Positions 10,870 to 21,221 of a stretch of 64,000 nucleotides of DNA are shown piece by piece (the first letter of the stretch is position 1; every line of letters begins with the position of its first letter). The DNA comes from Protostelium mycophagum (lineage: Eukaryota > Evosea > Variosea > Protosteliida > Protosteliaceae). The stretch is taken from NCBI GenBank assembly GCA_002081555.1, contig MZNV01001118.1, positions 1 through 64,000 of the forward strand, read 5' to 3'. Both the position numbers and the translations under genes were made by a program. The notes under the pieces are model-generated. The model was not told the DNA's origin. It saw nothing but the letters and a program-made list of their open reading frames with translations, and searched no databases.

Positions 10870-13013
10870 ATGTCTTCGAATTGGGGAGACGCTCTTGGCC
10901 TCACTTTGGTAGGTGCTGTATAGACATGTTAAATGTGATCGTATTAGGAGTATGATGAGGATGAAGACAGCGTTATTTTTGCCTCTCCTGAAGAAGAGTA
11001 GGTCTTATGGAATAAAACTTCTGAAGATTCCAGATCACAACCCACAGAGTCTAATTACTTCTGCGATGTGAATAATATTCCTTCCAGCCTTCAATTTATC
11101 AATCAATCTCTCGAGGCTTTTGGTTATGATACGATATCTATATCAAATACACCAGAAGATACCTCTCGTACACTGAACATTATCTATGAGCTGCTCCAAA
11201 AACAAAAGGTGAACTCAGATGATGGGGCAAATCGGCGCTGATCCATCCACAGAAAAACAATCAGATGAGGGAGGAGCTAATGGATAACAACAGGAAGATC
11301 GAAGCACAACGTGATACCTTGTCCGTGGCTAAGGTAACTCTGCTGGATCTTCACTCGGAATCATTTTAAGACAAAACAGACACGATTATCGGAACGCATT
11401 ATCCAACTTGAAAGAGACATCGAGCTGAGGAAGCACAAAGAAAGGACACTGCAGGACCAAATGAACCAAAGACAAGAAAAATATAACCAAGAAAAGGAAG
11501 ATCTACAACGAAAGATCAGCAATCTACAACACAAGGACACTCAATATCAGGTTAGACCTTGTACATGCTGTGACTTTTACGGTGTCGACGATCACAATAT
11601 GCCGACGATCTACAACGGTGTAAATTGATATGTACAGCACGAGTTGAAAAAAAAAGAGGTTGCCCAGAATAAATTGAAGGAAAAGTTACAACAACTTGTG
11701 ACGGAGAAAAACAAAGAGACCAAACCCGTAGATCTACACTCCACATTCAAGATTGATCCGAAGAAGCGTGCGAGCACCGGGAAGAATGTGAGTACCCACA
11801 GTTTGAATTTTGAATTTTGGCGCGAAAATATGTTATTTTATTCTGTTTTATTGTATCACCATAACAACACGAAAACCCCCGATTTCTCATGGAAATTTCA
11901 GGAGGAAGTGTACAAGATGGCAGTTCAGAGCTGCGAACTCCGAATCTCCGAGCTATTAATAGACAATAACGAATTACGAACCTCACTTCGCGATCTACAA
12001 CTCGAACTACAATCACTCATGAACCTCCACCAAGAAACTTCCCGGAAATTCGCACGTGATGACCACGAGAAGAGTTTACGTATGGAGAAGATTTGCGAAG
12101 AGCAGTTTGGCATGCCTTTTGATCTGGTCCGGGAAGAGATCGAGGGCAAGATCTTTGACGCGATGGCGGAGCTGCGGGAGAGAATGGACCAGCTCATGGA
12201 GACTTCAGGTATTTTTTTCTGTGATTTTTTCGAATTTCTTTTCGCGTTGTAGATGAACGATTTTTTTAGGTGGGGATGATAGTTCAGTCAGAGAAAAAGA
12301 GTTGGAAAAATTGGTCCGGGAACAAGACCAGCTGTTAAAGTTATCACTCGTCTCTACGCAGAAGCCGGAAATCTCCATGGAAGATTCCTTCGTTTCCGCA
12401 GACAAAGAGTACATTGAACGCCAAAAGAGGTGAGTCTACAACTCTTCTGTACACCATCTTCCTGGTGCGAAAAATTGTTTCTGGCGCGTTGTAGAAGCAG
12501 CAAGAATGACGTCATAGGTGGATCTTAGAGGAGAGAGAAAAAATGGAAGAAGAACGAAACGAAATGAACCAAGAAATGCTGAGATTGACCCGCGAAAAGG
12601 CTAAATTCCAAGTGAATTTTCGTCCTGTCTCGTTGTAGATGGTCAGATATTGACTCGTTGTAGAGGGAGAAAGTAGTGACAGAGAGGGACGCTGATGAGG
12701 AGAGTTTTTGGAAGGCGACCGCCACTCCCGCTCACCCCAGAACTCTTGAATTTTCCGAGAAAACTCCGGACAGAAATTTCCGCGACTTTCCCAAGACCCC
12801 CGGGTGCGTTTTCGCTTTCATCATTCTCTGACTCGTTGTAGATTAGATCTAAATCTGTCTCCGATTGTTTGCAGCACACCCAGGCGTAAACTCTGGAATA
12901 TCCCCGTCGACACGGCCACTTTGTACAGAGAAATTTCACAGAAACATCACGAAATTTCCGCCGAAAAAGAGAATATCGATTTCGGCGAAAACTCGGGCGG
13001 AGAAGCCCCATAA
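10870..13013 (+). CDS. SSX2IP/ADIP (Msd1-like) coiled-coil homologue
   Basis: Homologue of afadin- and alpha-actinin-binding protein (ADIP/SSX2IP), which in animals works at centriolar satellites, spindle poles and cilia. The protein starts MSSNWGDALGLTL and passes an acidic exon (EYDEDEDSVIFASPEEE). It then shows the family signature on exon 11035-11207: NYFCDVNNIPSSLQFINQSL followed by EAFGYDTISIS and the helix LNIIYELLQKQK. The remainder is almost continuous coiled coil over about ten exons (for example RLSERIIQLERDIELRKHKE and ISELLIDNNELRTSLRDLQL). A mid-domain segment (FGMPFDLVREEIEGKIFDA) precedes the proline- and phenylalanine-containing tail (TPRRKLWNIPVDTATLYREI). Several introns end in CTCGTTGTAG. 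The assignment rests on the N-terminal signature and the length. The presence of such a protein suggests a flagellated or centriole-bearing stage, which is inference. Confidence 0.78.
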
Positions 13014-13449
13014 AAGGATGATATAACCTTCATTATTATTATTGCTCTTCTACAATTCAAAGGAGTGAAAGAATATCGTGGCGTCATACAAGAATCCTGG
13101 TAATTACCGTGCGCACGGTAAGATGATTCAGCTCAAGACTGCAACCAAAAGCGGTTATTTTGGCAGACCAAGAATAATTTCTGGTTATCTGAAGACGATA
13201 TTAATAGAGTTACAAATTCGCAGTGACACATGCAAAGAGAACACCTCAACAGTCCGCGGTAACTGACGTGGAACAAACGTGGGTTGCGTATGATTCATTG
13301 CACTGCCTCGGTCATGTCATCTTGTCGCATCCCCGGATGGCCCGTCAACACACCAGTTTTTATTGACAGATTTTGGACGGTTACACACCGTGATTTACCG
13401 TCATGTAAAGATTTTCGATCCGATACTTGACACAAATTAACAGACAGAC
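13014..13449. other. Spacer with TTACCG palindromes
   Basis: No coding region is supported. A perfect 18-bp palindrome, TTACCGTGCGCACGGTAA, lies at 13104-13121. Further TTACCG/CGGTAA words follow around 13256-13262 and 13377-13402. An antisense frame (13501-13295) with a signal-peptide-like start was rejected as a shadow of the next gene. Confidence 0.55.
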
Positions 13450-14001
13450 ATGCACAACACGCCACAAAAAATAGCCAAGTCCTTAAAGAGAGCGATTCCA
13501 TCCTGCGTAGGGTGCCGTGAGCGTCACATCATGTGTGATGAAGGTGATCATCCATCATCGATCAGGAAGGTTTGACACTCTAATAGTCAGACCGTGTTGG
13601 CACTGCACCAGAAGAGGAATAGAGTGTGTGGCAAGGCGAGACAGACGTTTTAAAGACAGCCGAGGTGAAGCCGTCATCGCAAACACAAAGAACAAAACAG
13701 AGATCAAAATGGAGCATGTCGAAATAGAAGAAGAGCTCGCAGAGAACTTCTTCGAAACGACCGAGTTTTGTTTATCACCGAACTCTCCCATCCCCTCCAT
13801 ATGCTCCTCGTCAACAATTCTGTTCAGTTCTACAACAGTGAGCACCACACTTTATGAAAGCATGAGCCCTGAGGATTTTGTACAGTCAGTCTTTCATTTC
13901 TCCATGACAGATGGTGAGTCCGTCACTACAAATTTGTAGATGTTCACAAACAAACAGATTGTGCCGCACACAACACCCCTAAGCGAGGACGCTTTGAATG
14001 A
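13450..14001 (+). CDS. Zn2Cys6 zinc-cluster protein
   Basis: Likely DNA-binding regulator of the fungal Gal4-type class. The N-terminus MHNTPQKIAKSLKRA is basic. The zinc cluster is C-VG-C-RERHIM-C, then after a 43-nt intron (13540-13582) C-WH-C-TRRGIE-C. This gives the exact CX2CX6C...CX2CX6C spacing, and the two halves only come together if the intron is removed. A basic stretch (RRDRRFKDSRGE) follows. The rest is acidic and serine-rich (EIEEELAENFFETTEF), consistent with an activation region. The protein is short (about 155 residues) and lacks the fungal middle-homology domain. A last intron at 13915-13959 probably adds a small basic exon ending at 14001. Zn2Cys6 clusters are best known from fungi but occur in some amoebae and slime moulds. 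Confidence 0.75.
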
Positions 14002-14481
14002 TTTTTGCACAAGTCACTGATTTTTCACCAATTGCAGATAAAAGTAATTTATTCGTAACGATCACAAAGTTTATTTACAAAAACATTATCTTTACAAGAG
14101 ACATCACTGTGGATGCTTCCCACAATTTCCAATCAAATTTATGTGTAATTCGTAGTAAAAATTCTAAGTAATTAACGAGGAAATTCGCTGAATTCATGTT
14201 GCAAAACTCCCCTGGTAAAATTTCTCAAAAAGAAGTTGTCCTTCTCGCAAAAATGCGGTTGGTCAAATGAATCACCATGGCGACTCTGTCTCAACGAACC
14301 GCAACCTTCTGGGAAGTCCAGCTCCATCCCAAACACGGGATCTTAACGTGAATACACTGTCTGCGTTCTTGTGAAAAACATATTTCGAGGATCTTTTATA
14401 TCTTGAAAGCACAAGTGTCAAAATCTAACCGTTGACACACTCACCCGAAAAGGGATCCCAGAAATTACTGACCACAGAGAG
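14002..14481. other. Spacer, presumed promoter region
   Basis: 480 bp between the Zn2Cys6 gene and the receptor kinase start. No reading frame, RNA gene or clear repeat was recognised. It presumably contains the kinase promoter. Confidence 0.45.
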
Positions 14482-17400
14482 ATGAAGGAAGGGCTCGTCT
14501 TTGTCCTCTTGTGTTTTTGCATCCTTACGAATGCCATCCCTGAAGAGTGCACAACATCCATCACAAAAGCCGGGACCCTCCCGACTGGTGATTCTTCATT
14601 TTTTCGATGAAAGACGATCTGACAATCTACAGCATGGAATGAGCTAAAACAAAATACCTCCTGCATCTCTTACCAGATCCTGCTTGATAATGCAGCGAAT
14701 GAGACTGCCTACCAGATAGATGGTCAAGCATTAAATTTAGAATTGCTGGGGATTGCTGAGACCCCCTTCACCGCCAACATCACCCTCATCTTTTTCAACC
14801 AGGTAACTTCCCCAGTCCAAAAAAATGCACGGTGTTCATCATATACAGATCACACTAACAGAGGTGAATAATGCCACCTCTTTACAAGTCCAAGCATCGA
14901 ATCAAACAACTTTCAACAGAATCAACTCCAACACACCCATCACGACCTCCAATGTGAACACCATTTTCGTCGATGGCACTTCCCTGTCTTACACGCTCAA
15001 CTTGAGATCATGTTCTTCAGGTGCGTACACTTTGTCGCTTGGGCACCAATGTCAATCTAAAGGTTTACCAGCGTGTTCCTTGAACGCATCCGGTTCTCAT
15101 CTGGCGGGAATTATTTCAAGTGATAATTACACTTTGAGCATCTACAACTCCAGTTTCACACAAGGTGAACTTTCTGGGAAACTTCTGAGGAAATCAATCC
15201 TGATTTTGTGCAGGCATCAATGCTCATGGTGTCGTCATCGTCGACACTTGCACATTCCAATGCAGTACTGCCGCTATTTATAGCACCAAAGATGTCTACA
15301 TCTACAACAGTGTAGTTCAATCCACTATCACCGGTACTGCAGTCTCGTCCCTCGGTAGCATCAACGTGACGGGGGGAATTTTCCAGCAAAATTCTGGTGT
15401 CTCCGTGTTGACCGGCACAAATATTTATGCCTCTGGGGTTTTATTCCTATCAAACAGGGCAGGCGTGGTCAACGCAAACTCCGGAAATATCATCTTATAT
15501 TCTTCGAATTTTACGGGAAATTTCAAAATCTGCATCTTAGCGAGTGGAACTGCCCAAGTATTTGTATATGACACGTCATTCCTCAACAATAACGGTGATA
15601 TCTCAGCCATCTCTTCGAGCACGCTAACTACCGTGAAAAATTGTACTTTCACGGCGAACATCGCAACACGCTCCGGTAAACATTTCATTTTCGTCTGAAT
15701 CATTATGCGGTAAGATACCGAAGATCCACGTCACTTACCGCGAGAATATCATCCGAGACTGATCTATTTTTAGCGGTAATCTACACTGCTGGTATAAACA
15801 TGGACTCCTCCTCCATGATCAACAACACTCTCCAAGGGACGTCGACAGGTCAGTCCAGATTTTTGGTAAATTTCGCTGAAATTTCGCAGCAATCATCACA
15901 AGATCAAATCTTCTCTCCACTATCAGCAACTCTATATTTTCCGGGAACTCGAACGGATTAGATTTTCCATCTACACTAGATTGTACCGGGAATGCGACGA
16001 TCTACAACAGTAATATAAATGATATCGGACTCTCCACAGCATTCAGATCTGGTAATTTCACCGAAATTTCACCGGAATCTCACAAGCTCAGATACTGCAA
16101 GCCCAAATTCAGCATATGTCAGCGTCACGTCAACAACAATCAACCCCACCACGCAACTGTACACTTTGGGTAAAGTCGTCATGACGACCGAGTCTGTCCC
16201 AATCATTTGTGCCACCAACTACACGTCACCTCTCACCACATCCTTCGTCTACAATACCCCCTGTGGTCAGATGCCCCTATCTACAATCAATTGTGACACA
16301 CGGACGAGCTTCGCCTGTGTCACGACCTACTCATCTTCGACAACAACAAGTTCCACATCTTCGACCTCATCTACAACGAGCTCCACCACCTCCTCATCTA
16401 CAACTTTCACCCCCACCACCACCACCCCATTTCTGTCGACAAATCAAGTCGTCAACATTTTGGCAGATTACAAACCCAATAATACGACCTCGGTCTCTGC
16501 CCTCCTCAATAATTTGGTCCTGACTGTCTTTCTGAATGACAGTTTTCCGAACCCTTTTACTCTGAATTCCACGGCAATCGCCATCACCGGGTTGGACCTG
16601 CGCCGCCTGGATTTTTCGGACGGGGGTGTAGATGAGGCGCAGACGCTCCATATGGACTCGGAACCACTGCTTCAATCTACAATTCCTAATGATATCTTGG
16701 TCGGGTTGGGAGCGGATCGGTTGTTTAGCAACCAGAGTCTCCCGGCTGCGGTGGTTTTGAGCTCATTTGACTATGACAACGGAGGATTCACGGAACAACC
16801 TCCAAACAATTCTTCCGGGAAAGTCTACGGGCTCAGCGTGATCGACAACCAAGGGCTTAGCATAGAGGTATGTCGTTGAGATATCTCATCATGAAATTTT
16901 GACTGATGACATGTGACAGGTGTCAGGGACTTCCTCCAAGATTCAGTTGCAGATTCCCGTCGAGGTTGACAGTTACGAACAGCTTCTACAACTCGAATGC
17001 TTGTTCTACAACGAGACAACATCTTCATGGTCCTCGGATAATTGTATAACGATAAGAAATGAGACTATTTTGACCCGGATCTTGTGTATCTGTAATCATC
17101 TAACCAATTTCACCGCCGGGACCAAGACCTTGGCACCAGCCCCCACCCCTACACCACCCCCTACCACAGCGGGGGGTCAAAACTTGGTGTGGATAGCGGG
17201 TGAGTGTGAAATTTCGAAGAAAATTTCGGAGTTGACAGATTCCAGGAGTTGTGATTGGACTTTTATTGTTGCTTGTCATTGCAATCGTAGTCGGATTTAT
17301 TATTATTCGTAAGAAGCGCCAAGCAGCCGAGGTATGTCCCTCTTCCATGAAAATTCTGAGAAATTTCCAGGCAGTCAGCCAACAGATCGACATGGCAACC

Positions 17401-18809
17401 ATCGGAGAATATATCGTGAGTTCAGAATTTCCCTGAAATTTCACGGATGATGACGTCATCACAGGCTGATTACGAAATGAAGGAAGTGATAGGAAAGGGT
17501 GCCTTCTCAACAGTCTTCAAGGCCGTGTTATCCGGCACAACCGAGGTGGCCATAAAGAGGCTCCAGAACGACGCCGAACGTGCCGTGTTTCTACGAGAGG
17601 CAAACCTGCTGCAAGTAGGTGAAAACTTTTGTACAATATGATGACGTCATCACAGTCACTGCACAGCCCCAACGTTGTACAATTGATGAGTAAGTTTGTG
17701 GATAAGGAGGGGTGTCTGTGTATCATGATGGAATTGCTGGAGACGAATCTCCTCGACAAGTTGCGCGATTCCAAACCGTTAATGCACCCCAGCGAAAAAC
17801 TTGACATGTAAGTGTCAGAATGACATCTTCAGATTTTGAGACTGACTCGTTGTAGTGCAAAGCAGGTGGCCAGAGCTTTGGTTTATTTGAAGTCAATGGA
17901 TGTGGTGCACGCTGATGTCGCCGCCAGGAACATCTTGTTACGCGGAACAACAGCCAAGATCTGCGATTTCGGTGATATTTCTCGGAAATTTCGACGAAAT
18001 TTACGTGTGTTAATGACATGACAGGTTTATCTATTGTGGGCGGGAAAGTCTTGAAGAATACCACGACAACTGATGACAAACTTGTCCCAATCAGGTGGAA
18101 TGTGAGTGTTTCCACAACTACAATCATATCTACAATGATGTTGTAAACTGATCTATAAAGGCTCCTGAGGTGTTAGGCATGGGAAAATACAGCTTTGAAA
18201 GTGACGTCTGGGCCTTTGGTGTTTTGTTATGGTGAGTCATATTTACACTGTTGTAGAGGTGCTCATTCTTCCCAGGGAGATGCAACACAATGGAGAAGTG
18301 CCATACGGACACCTGACAAACGAGGAGGTGAGATTTTCGCAAAGTCTCGCGGTCTCAGATGATGACGTCATCAGGTCAAACAATTCGTTTTAAACGGTGG
18401 AAGACTGGAGCGCCACTTTTCCATAGCCGAAGATAAATTCACAGACATCATGCCACAATGGTAAATGTCTCGTTGTAGATCACCAAAAACTCATTCAAAT
18501 TTCAGTTGGGCTCCACATCCCTCTCAAAGAAGGAGCATCTTGGATATATGTGAAGATCTCCAAGGAAAGTTTGACAACACCGTCAAGTACAACCACAACT
18601 CTGAGCTCCGATCAAACGGCTACATCACCTCTAAAGGAGAAGATTCCAAACAGTCTAGTAAAGGAGGCAAGAAGGGTGACAAGTACAAGACAGACAGGGA
18701 CAAGTATAAAGGACTCGACAAATCAGCCAAGTTGGAAAAGTCAACAAAGTTAAATCAGTCTACTTCGAAGACGGACAAGTCAACGCTGGATAAGTCACCA
18801 ACCAAATAA
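14482..18809 (+). CDS. Receptor-like tyrosine kinase with GPS motif
   Basis: Single-pass receptor that likely phosphorylates tyrosine in response to an external cue. It starts with a signal peptide (MKEGLVFVLLCFCILTNA). The ectodomain (14.6-16.0 kb) is made of short beta-strand repeats such as GSINVTGGIFQQNSGVSVL and NIILYSSNFTGN, like a parallel beta-helix. A Ser/Thr linker (SSTTTSSTSSTSS) follows. Exon 16920-17201 carries a GPS/GAIN signature: LECLFYNETTSSW, then ILTRILCICNHLTNFTAG. Next come one membrane helix (VIGLLLLLVIAIVVGFIIIR) and RKKR. The kinase has a glycine loop (IGKGAFSTVFKA), beta-3 lysine (VAIKRL), catalytic loop HADVAARN, CDFG, and the tyrosine-kinase-type PIRWNAPE. The HRD arginine is replaced by alanine. 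The tail is lysine/serine-rich. At least three introns end in the CRE-like palindrome. A GPS motif joined to a tyrosine kinase is unusual. Confidence 0.85.
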
Positions 18810-19276
18810 AATTAAGAAGAGTGTTTTTAGAAGCCAAAATGAGAATCCCACTTGTGATTGTTTGGCTCGCAGACAAACACAAGAGCAAATAAATGTGGGA
18901 AAAAATGCCATCGTCTAGCCACATTTCTATCATCTCCTTGTCTGGAAACAGCTGTACATTTGCCACAGTATTGCAGAACTTGGTCCCCCAGTTTGTGATA
19001 ATAGATGTGGAAATTCTACCTTTTTGTGAGTGTGCAGTTATAGTGTTTAACACTTGTTGAAATAAGAAGCTGTGGCTGCTGATATTATTCAATGGAGTAC
19101 TGTAAACAGGATTTTTAATCTCAGTGTCTATATCTTGAAACGATATTTGGGGCTTGATTCCTTGTTTAAATTCGAAATTGAACAATTCTGCTCACGGTTT
19201 CATAACGCGAAAAAATACGGTAACTGCCGAGAATAAATCACCCGTCTTTGTACAATCCTTTTATATCATAATCCAT
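18760..19276 (-). CDS. Unrecognised protein, overlaps kinase 3' end
   Basis: The minus-strand model starts at an ATG at 19276 (MDYDIKGLYKD). A short intron with a CGGTAACTGCCG word follows, then a long open frame (ELFNFEFKQGIKPQISFQDI, NPVYSTPLNNISSHSFLFQQ, ELFPDKEMIEMWLDDGIFSH in order). The frame runs to 18760 and so overlaps the end of the kinase coding sequence by about 50 bp in antisense. The C-terminal part is hydrophobic. No known domain was recognised. A splice may shorten the end. Confidence 0.42.
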
Positions 19277-19406
19277 CGTGACGATGCGGAATATTCGATG
19301 AATTTTCCGTCTGGCTGGGGTGGTTTTCTTCGAAATTTCACGTATTTTCACTCGAATTTTCCCTGTTGTGATTCTTTCATGATGACTCTGACCGAAAAAT
19401 CGTCTT

Positions 19407-20138
19407 CTACAACGCTTCTTTTTCTTGTTTTTTTTTTCTTTGGCTTTTCCGGGGAAGTTGGTACCGGTTCTGAATGGGTGAGGGTGACCCCTGAGTCTCC
19501 CCCATACTGATGACGTCATCAGTCACAATTCTTTGGGACGAAGTATTCACCTTCTGCCATAAAGAATACAGGATGAGGACGGTTTGAATGAATAAACTTC
19601 CCAGTAGATAGTTCCTGGAACGGTCCATTAGATTCAGTGTGATGGCATAATTATTTGTGCCGGATGGATTGACTACAACGAGCCACATCCTGTGTCCCCA
19701 AGGTAAATCCATCCGAAACGAACCACCGTAAAATCCCTGAAATTGCATTTAATCTTGGTACATTTTGTTGGATTTTTGGTGATCTACAACTTGATTTACA
19801 ATGAAATCTATCGAATGTTTTACCTGCGCTCTGCCCACGTCATACATCAGAGAGTGAAGTTTCAACGAAATTTCCGCATCCAATCTGTGCTTATCCCCGT
19901 TCTCCTACACGTCAATTTAACACGTGACACGTGATGACGTCATCACTCACCACCACGAAATAATGATCTTCGCTGGCATAAGCGACTTCTAGAGGTGAGA
20001 TATATGGCTGGTTCGCTCTCATCTCCACAGTTGTGCAGGAGCCGCTGGGAACACTCTTCCTTTGCTTCCACCTCTCGAAGACACTCTTACCGACAAATGT
20101 GCAAACCGCTGTGGACTCCTTACATAAATCAGCCGTGT
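19407..20138 (-). CDS. Single-pass membrane protein, 5' end unresolved
   Basis: Four exons were joined by phase-compatible introns. In order they give ADLCKESTAVCTFVGKSVFE, RANQPYISPLEVAYASEDHY, LDAEISLKLHSLMYDVGRAQ, and GGSFRMDLPWGHRMWLVVVN leading into a hydrophobic helix (LLGSLFIQTVLILYSLWQK). A short cytosolic tail ends in a lysine run (SPEKPKKKKQEKEAL). The cysteines and beta-strand-rich ectodomain fit a type I surface protein. The first exon with a signal peptide was not found, so the gene extends beyond 20138. Two of the introns contain TGATGACGTCATCA, one at the acceptor (19508-19521) and one next to the donor (19932-19945). Family unknown. Confidence 0.58.
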
Positions 20139-20716
20139 CTATTTATAGCCATGTGATGTTTGAGAGGAGGTCAACTTTGTCACAGAGGAAAATCCTGCAC
20201 GATTTTGTGGTACAGATAGACAAGCAAAGATATAAATATAGATTATATGATCACAATAAAATATATATAAAGAATCAAAAGTATCATGGAATATATGGAG
20301 ATACAGACCGTATTAGTATTTACAGAAATATTCAATCTGGAAGTAGAGCCTACATTTAGATATCTACTCCAAGAGGAGTAATCCAACCGATCGAAGCTGA
20401 TCTACCATCTGTTAACACCTATTTATTCCAATGAAGCTTCATTATTAATTCTTTTGATGAAACGGTTTCATCGTAGACACAAGATTGGTAAAGTGTCCAA
20501 CCACAGATCAAATACACTTTGAATCATTGATAATGATTAAGCTCTAACCTTTTCATTCATTATCATTTCACTCGATTGAGTTAGAGGTGGTGGATGATTG
20601 AAATAAAAACTGTTGATCTTTCCTGAGCCATCCACCAGATCAATTCTCGAATAAATGTAAGGATTGAATGTGTATATTCTGTGCTCAACACTATTTAATT
20701 CAACAACCTTTAAGAG
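20139..20716. other. Spacer, no recognised gene
   Basis: Holds the unidentified first exon of the gene ending at 19407 and its promoter. A forward frame here (20033-20359) is a shadow. Small inverted words such as gatgaaacggtttcatc (20456-20472) are present. No RNA gene was seen. Confidence 0.4.
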
Positions 20717-21073
20717 TCATTCAAGTGTTAATTCCAGATGTAATTCGCCTGTGGTGAAGGCGGGTCTCTTCTGTGCCAAAATAAAAGTGCAGAGAATACG
20801 AACAGAAAGAGATGTATCAACGTGATACACAGTGTATGAACCACTTTCCATCTATCCAGACCTGTTTTCATCAGATCAATCTATCGTGTTACTCCTTTCC
20901 ACCCGTGTATCGAGTTGCAGAAGTCCATGCAGGAGGGACATCGGCTGTATGGCCATCTTTTCGCATGATTTTTGGAAAATGTCACGGTATCCTCTGATTG
21001 CCTCGTTGTTTGTCTCATGTGCTTCTCTGAAGCTTGAACTTTGATCAATTCCCTCAGAATGGAGGCTGTGCAT
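20717..21073 (-). CDS. Possible small gene
   Basis: The minus-strand ATG at 21073 opens MHSLHSEGIDQSSSFREAHE followed by YRDIFQKSCEKMAIQPMSLL, which is helical. After a probable intron it may end in KRPAFTTGELHLELTLE at 20717. The splicing is uncertain and no family was recognised. It lies head-to-head with the TTC39-like gene. Confidence 0.32.
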
Positions 21074-21221
21074 CCTACTGTGTCAACAGCTCAAAGAATA
21101 AAGCTGTGACTAATCATGGCAGTAAATATCATTGAATAAAGAAGGTTTCCAACGGAAATATGGTCGGTTTGTTTCTACAACACAAAAATATTATCATTGG
21201 GCAAAACCACACAATACGAGA

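Noticed and set aside
13295-13501. Minus-strand frame with a signal-peptide-like start
   Set aside because: It is antisense to the first exon of the Zn2Cys6 gene, which has exact zinc spacing.
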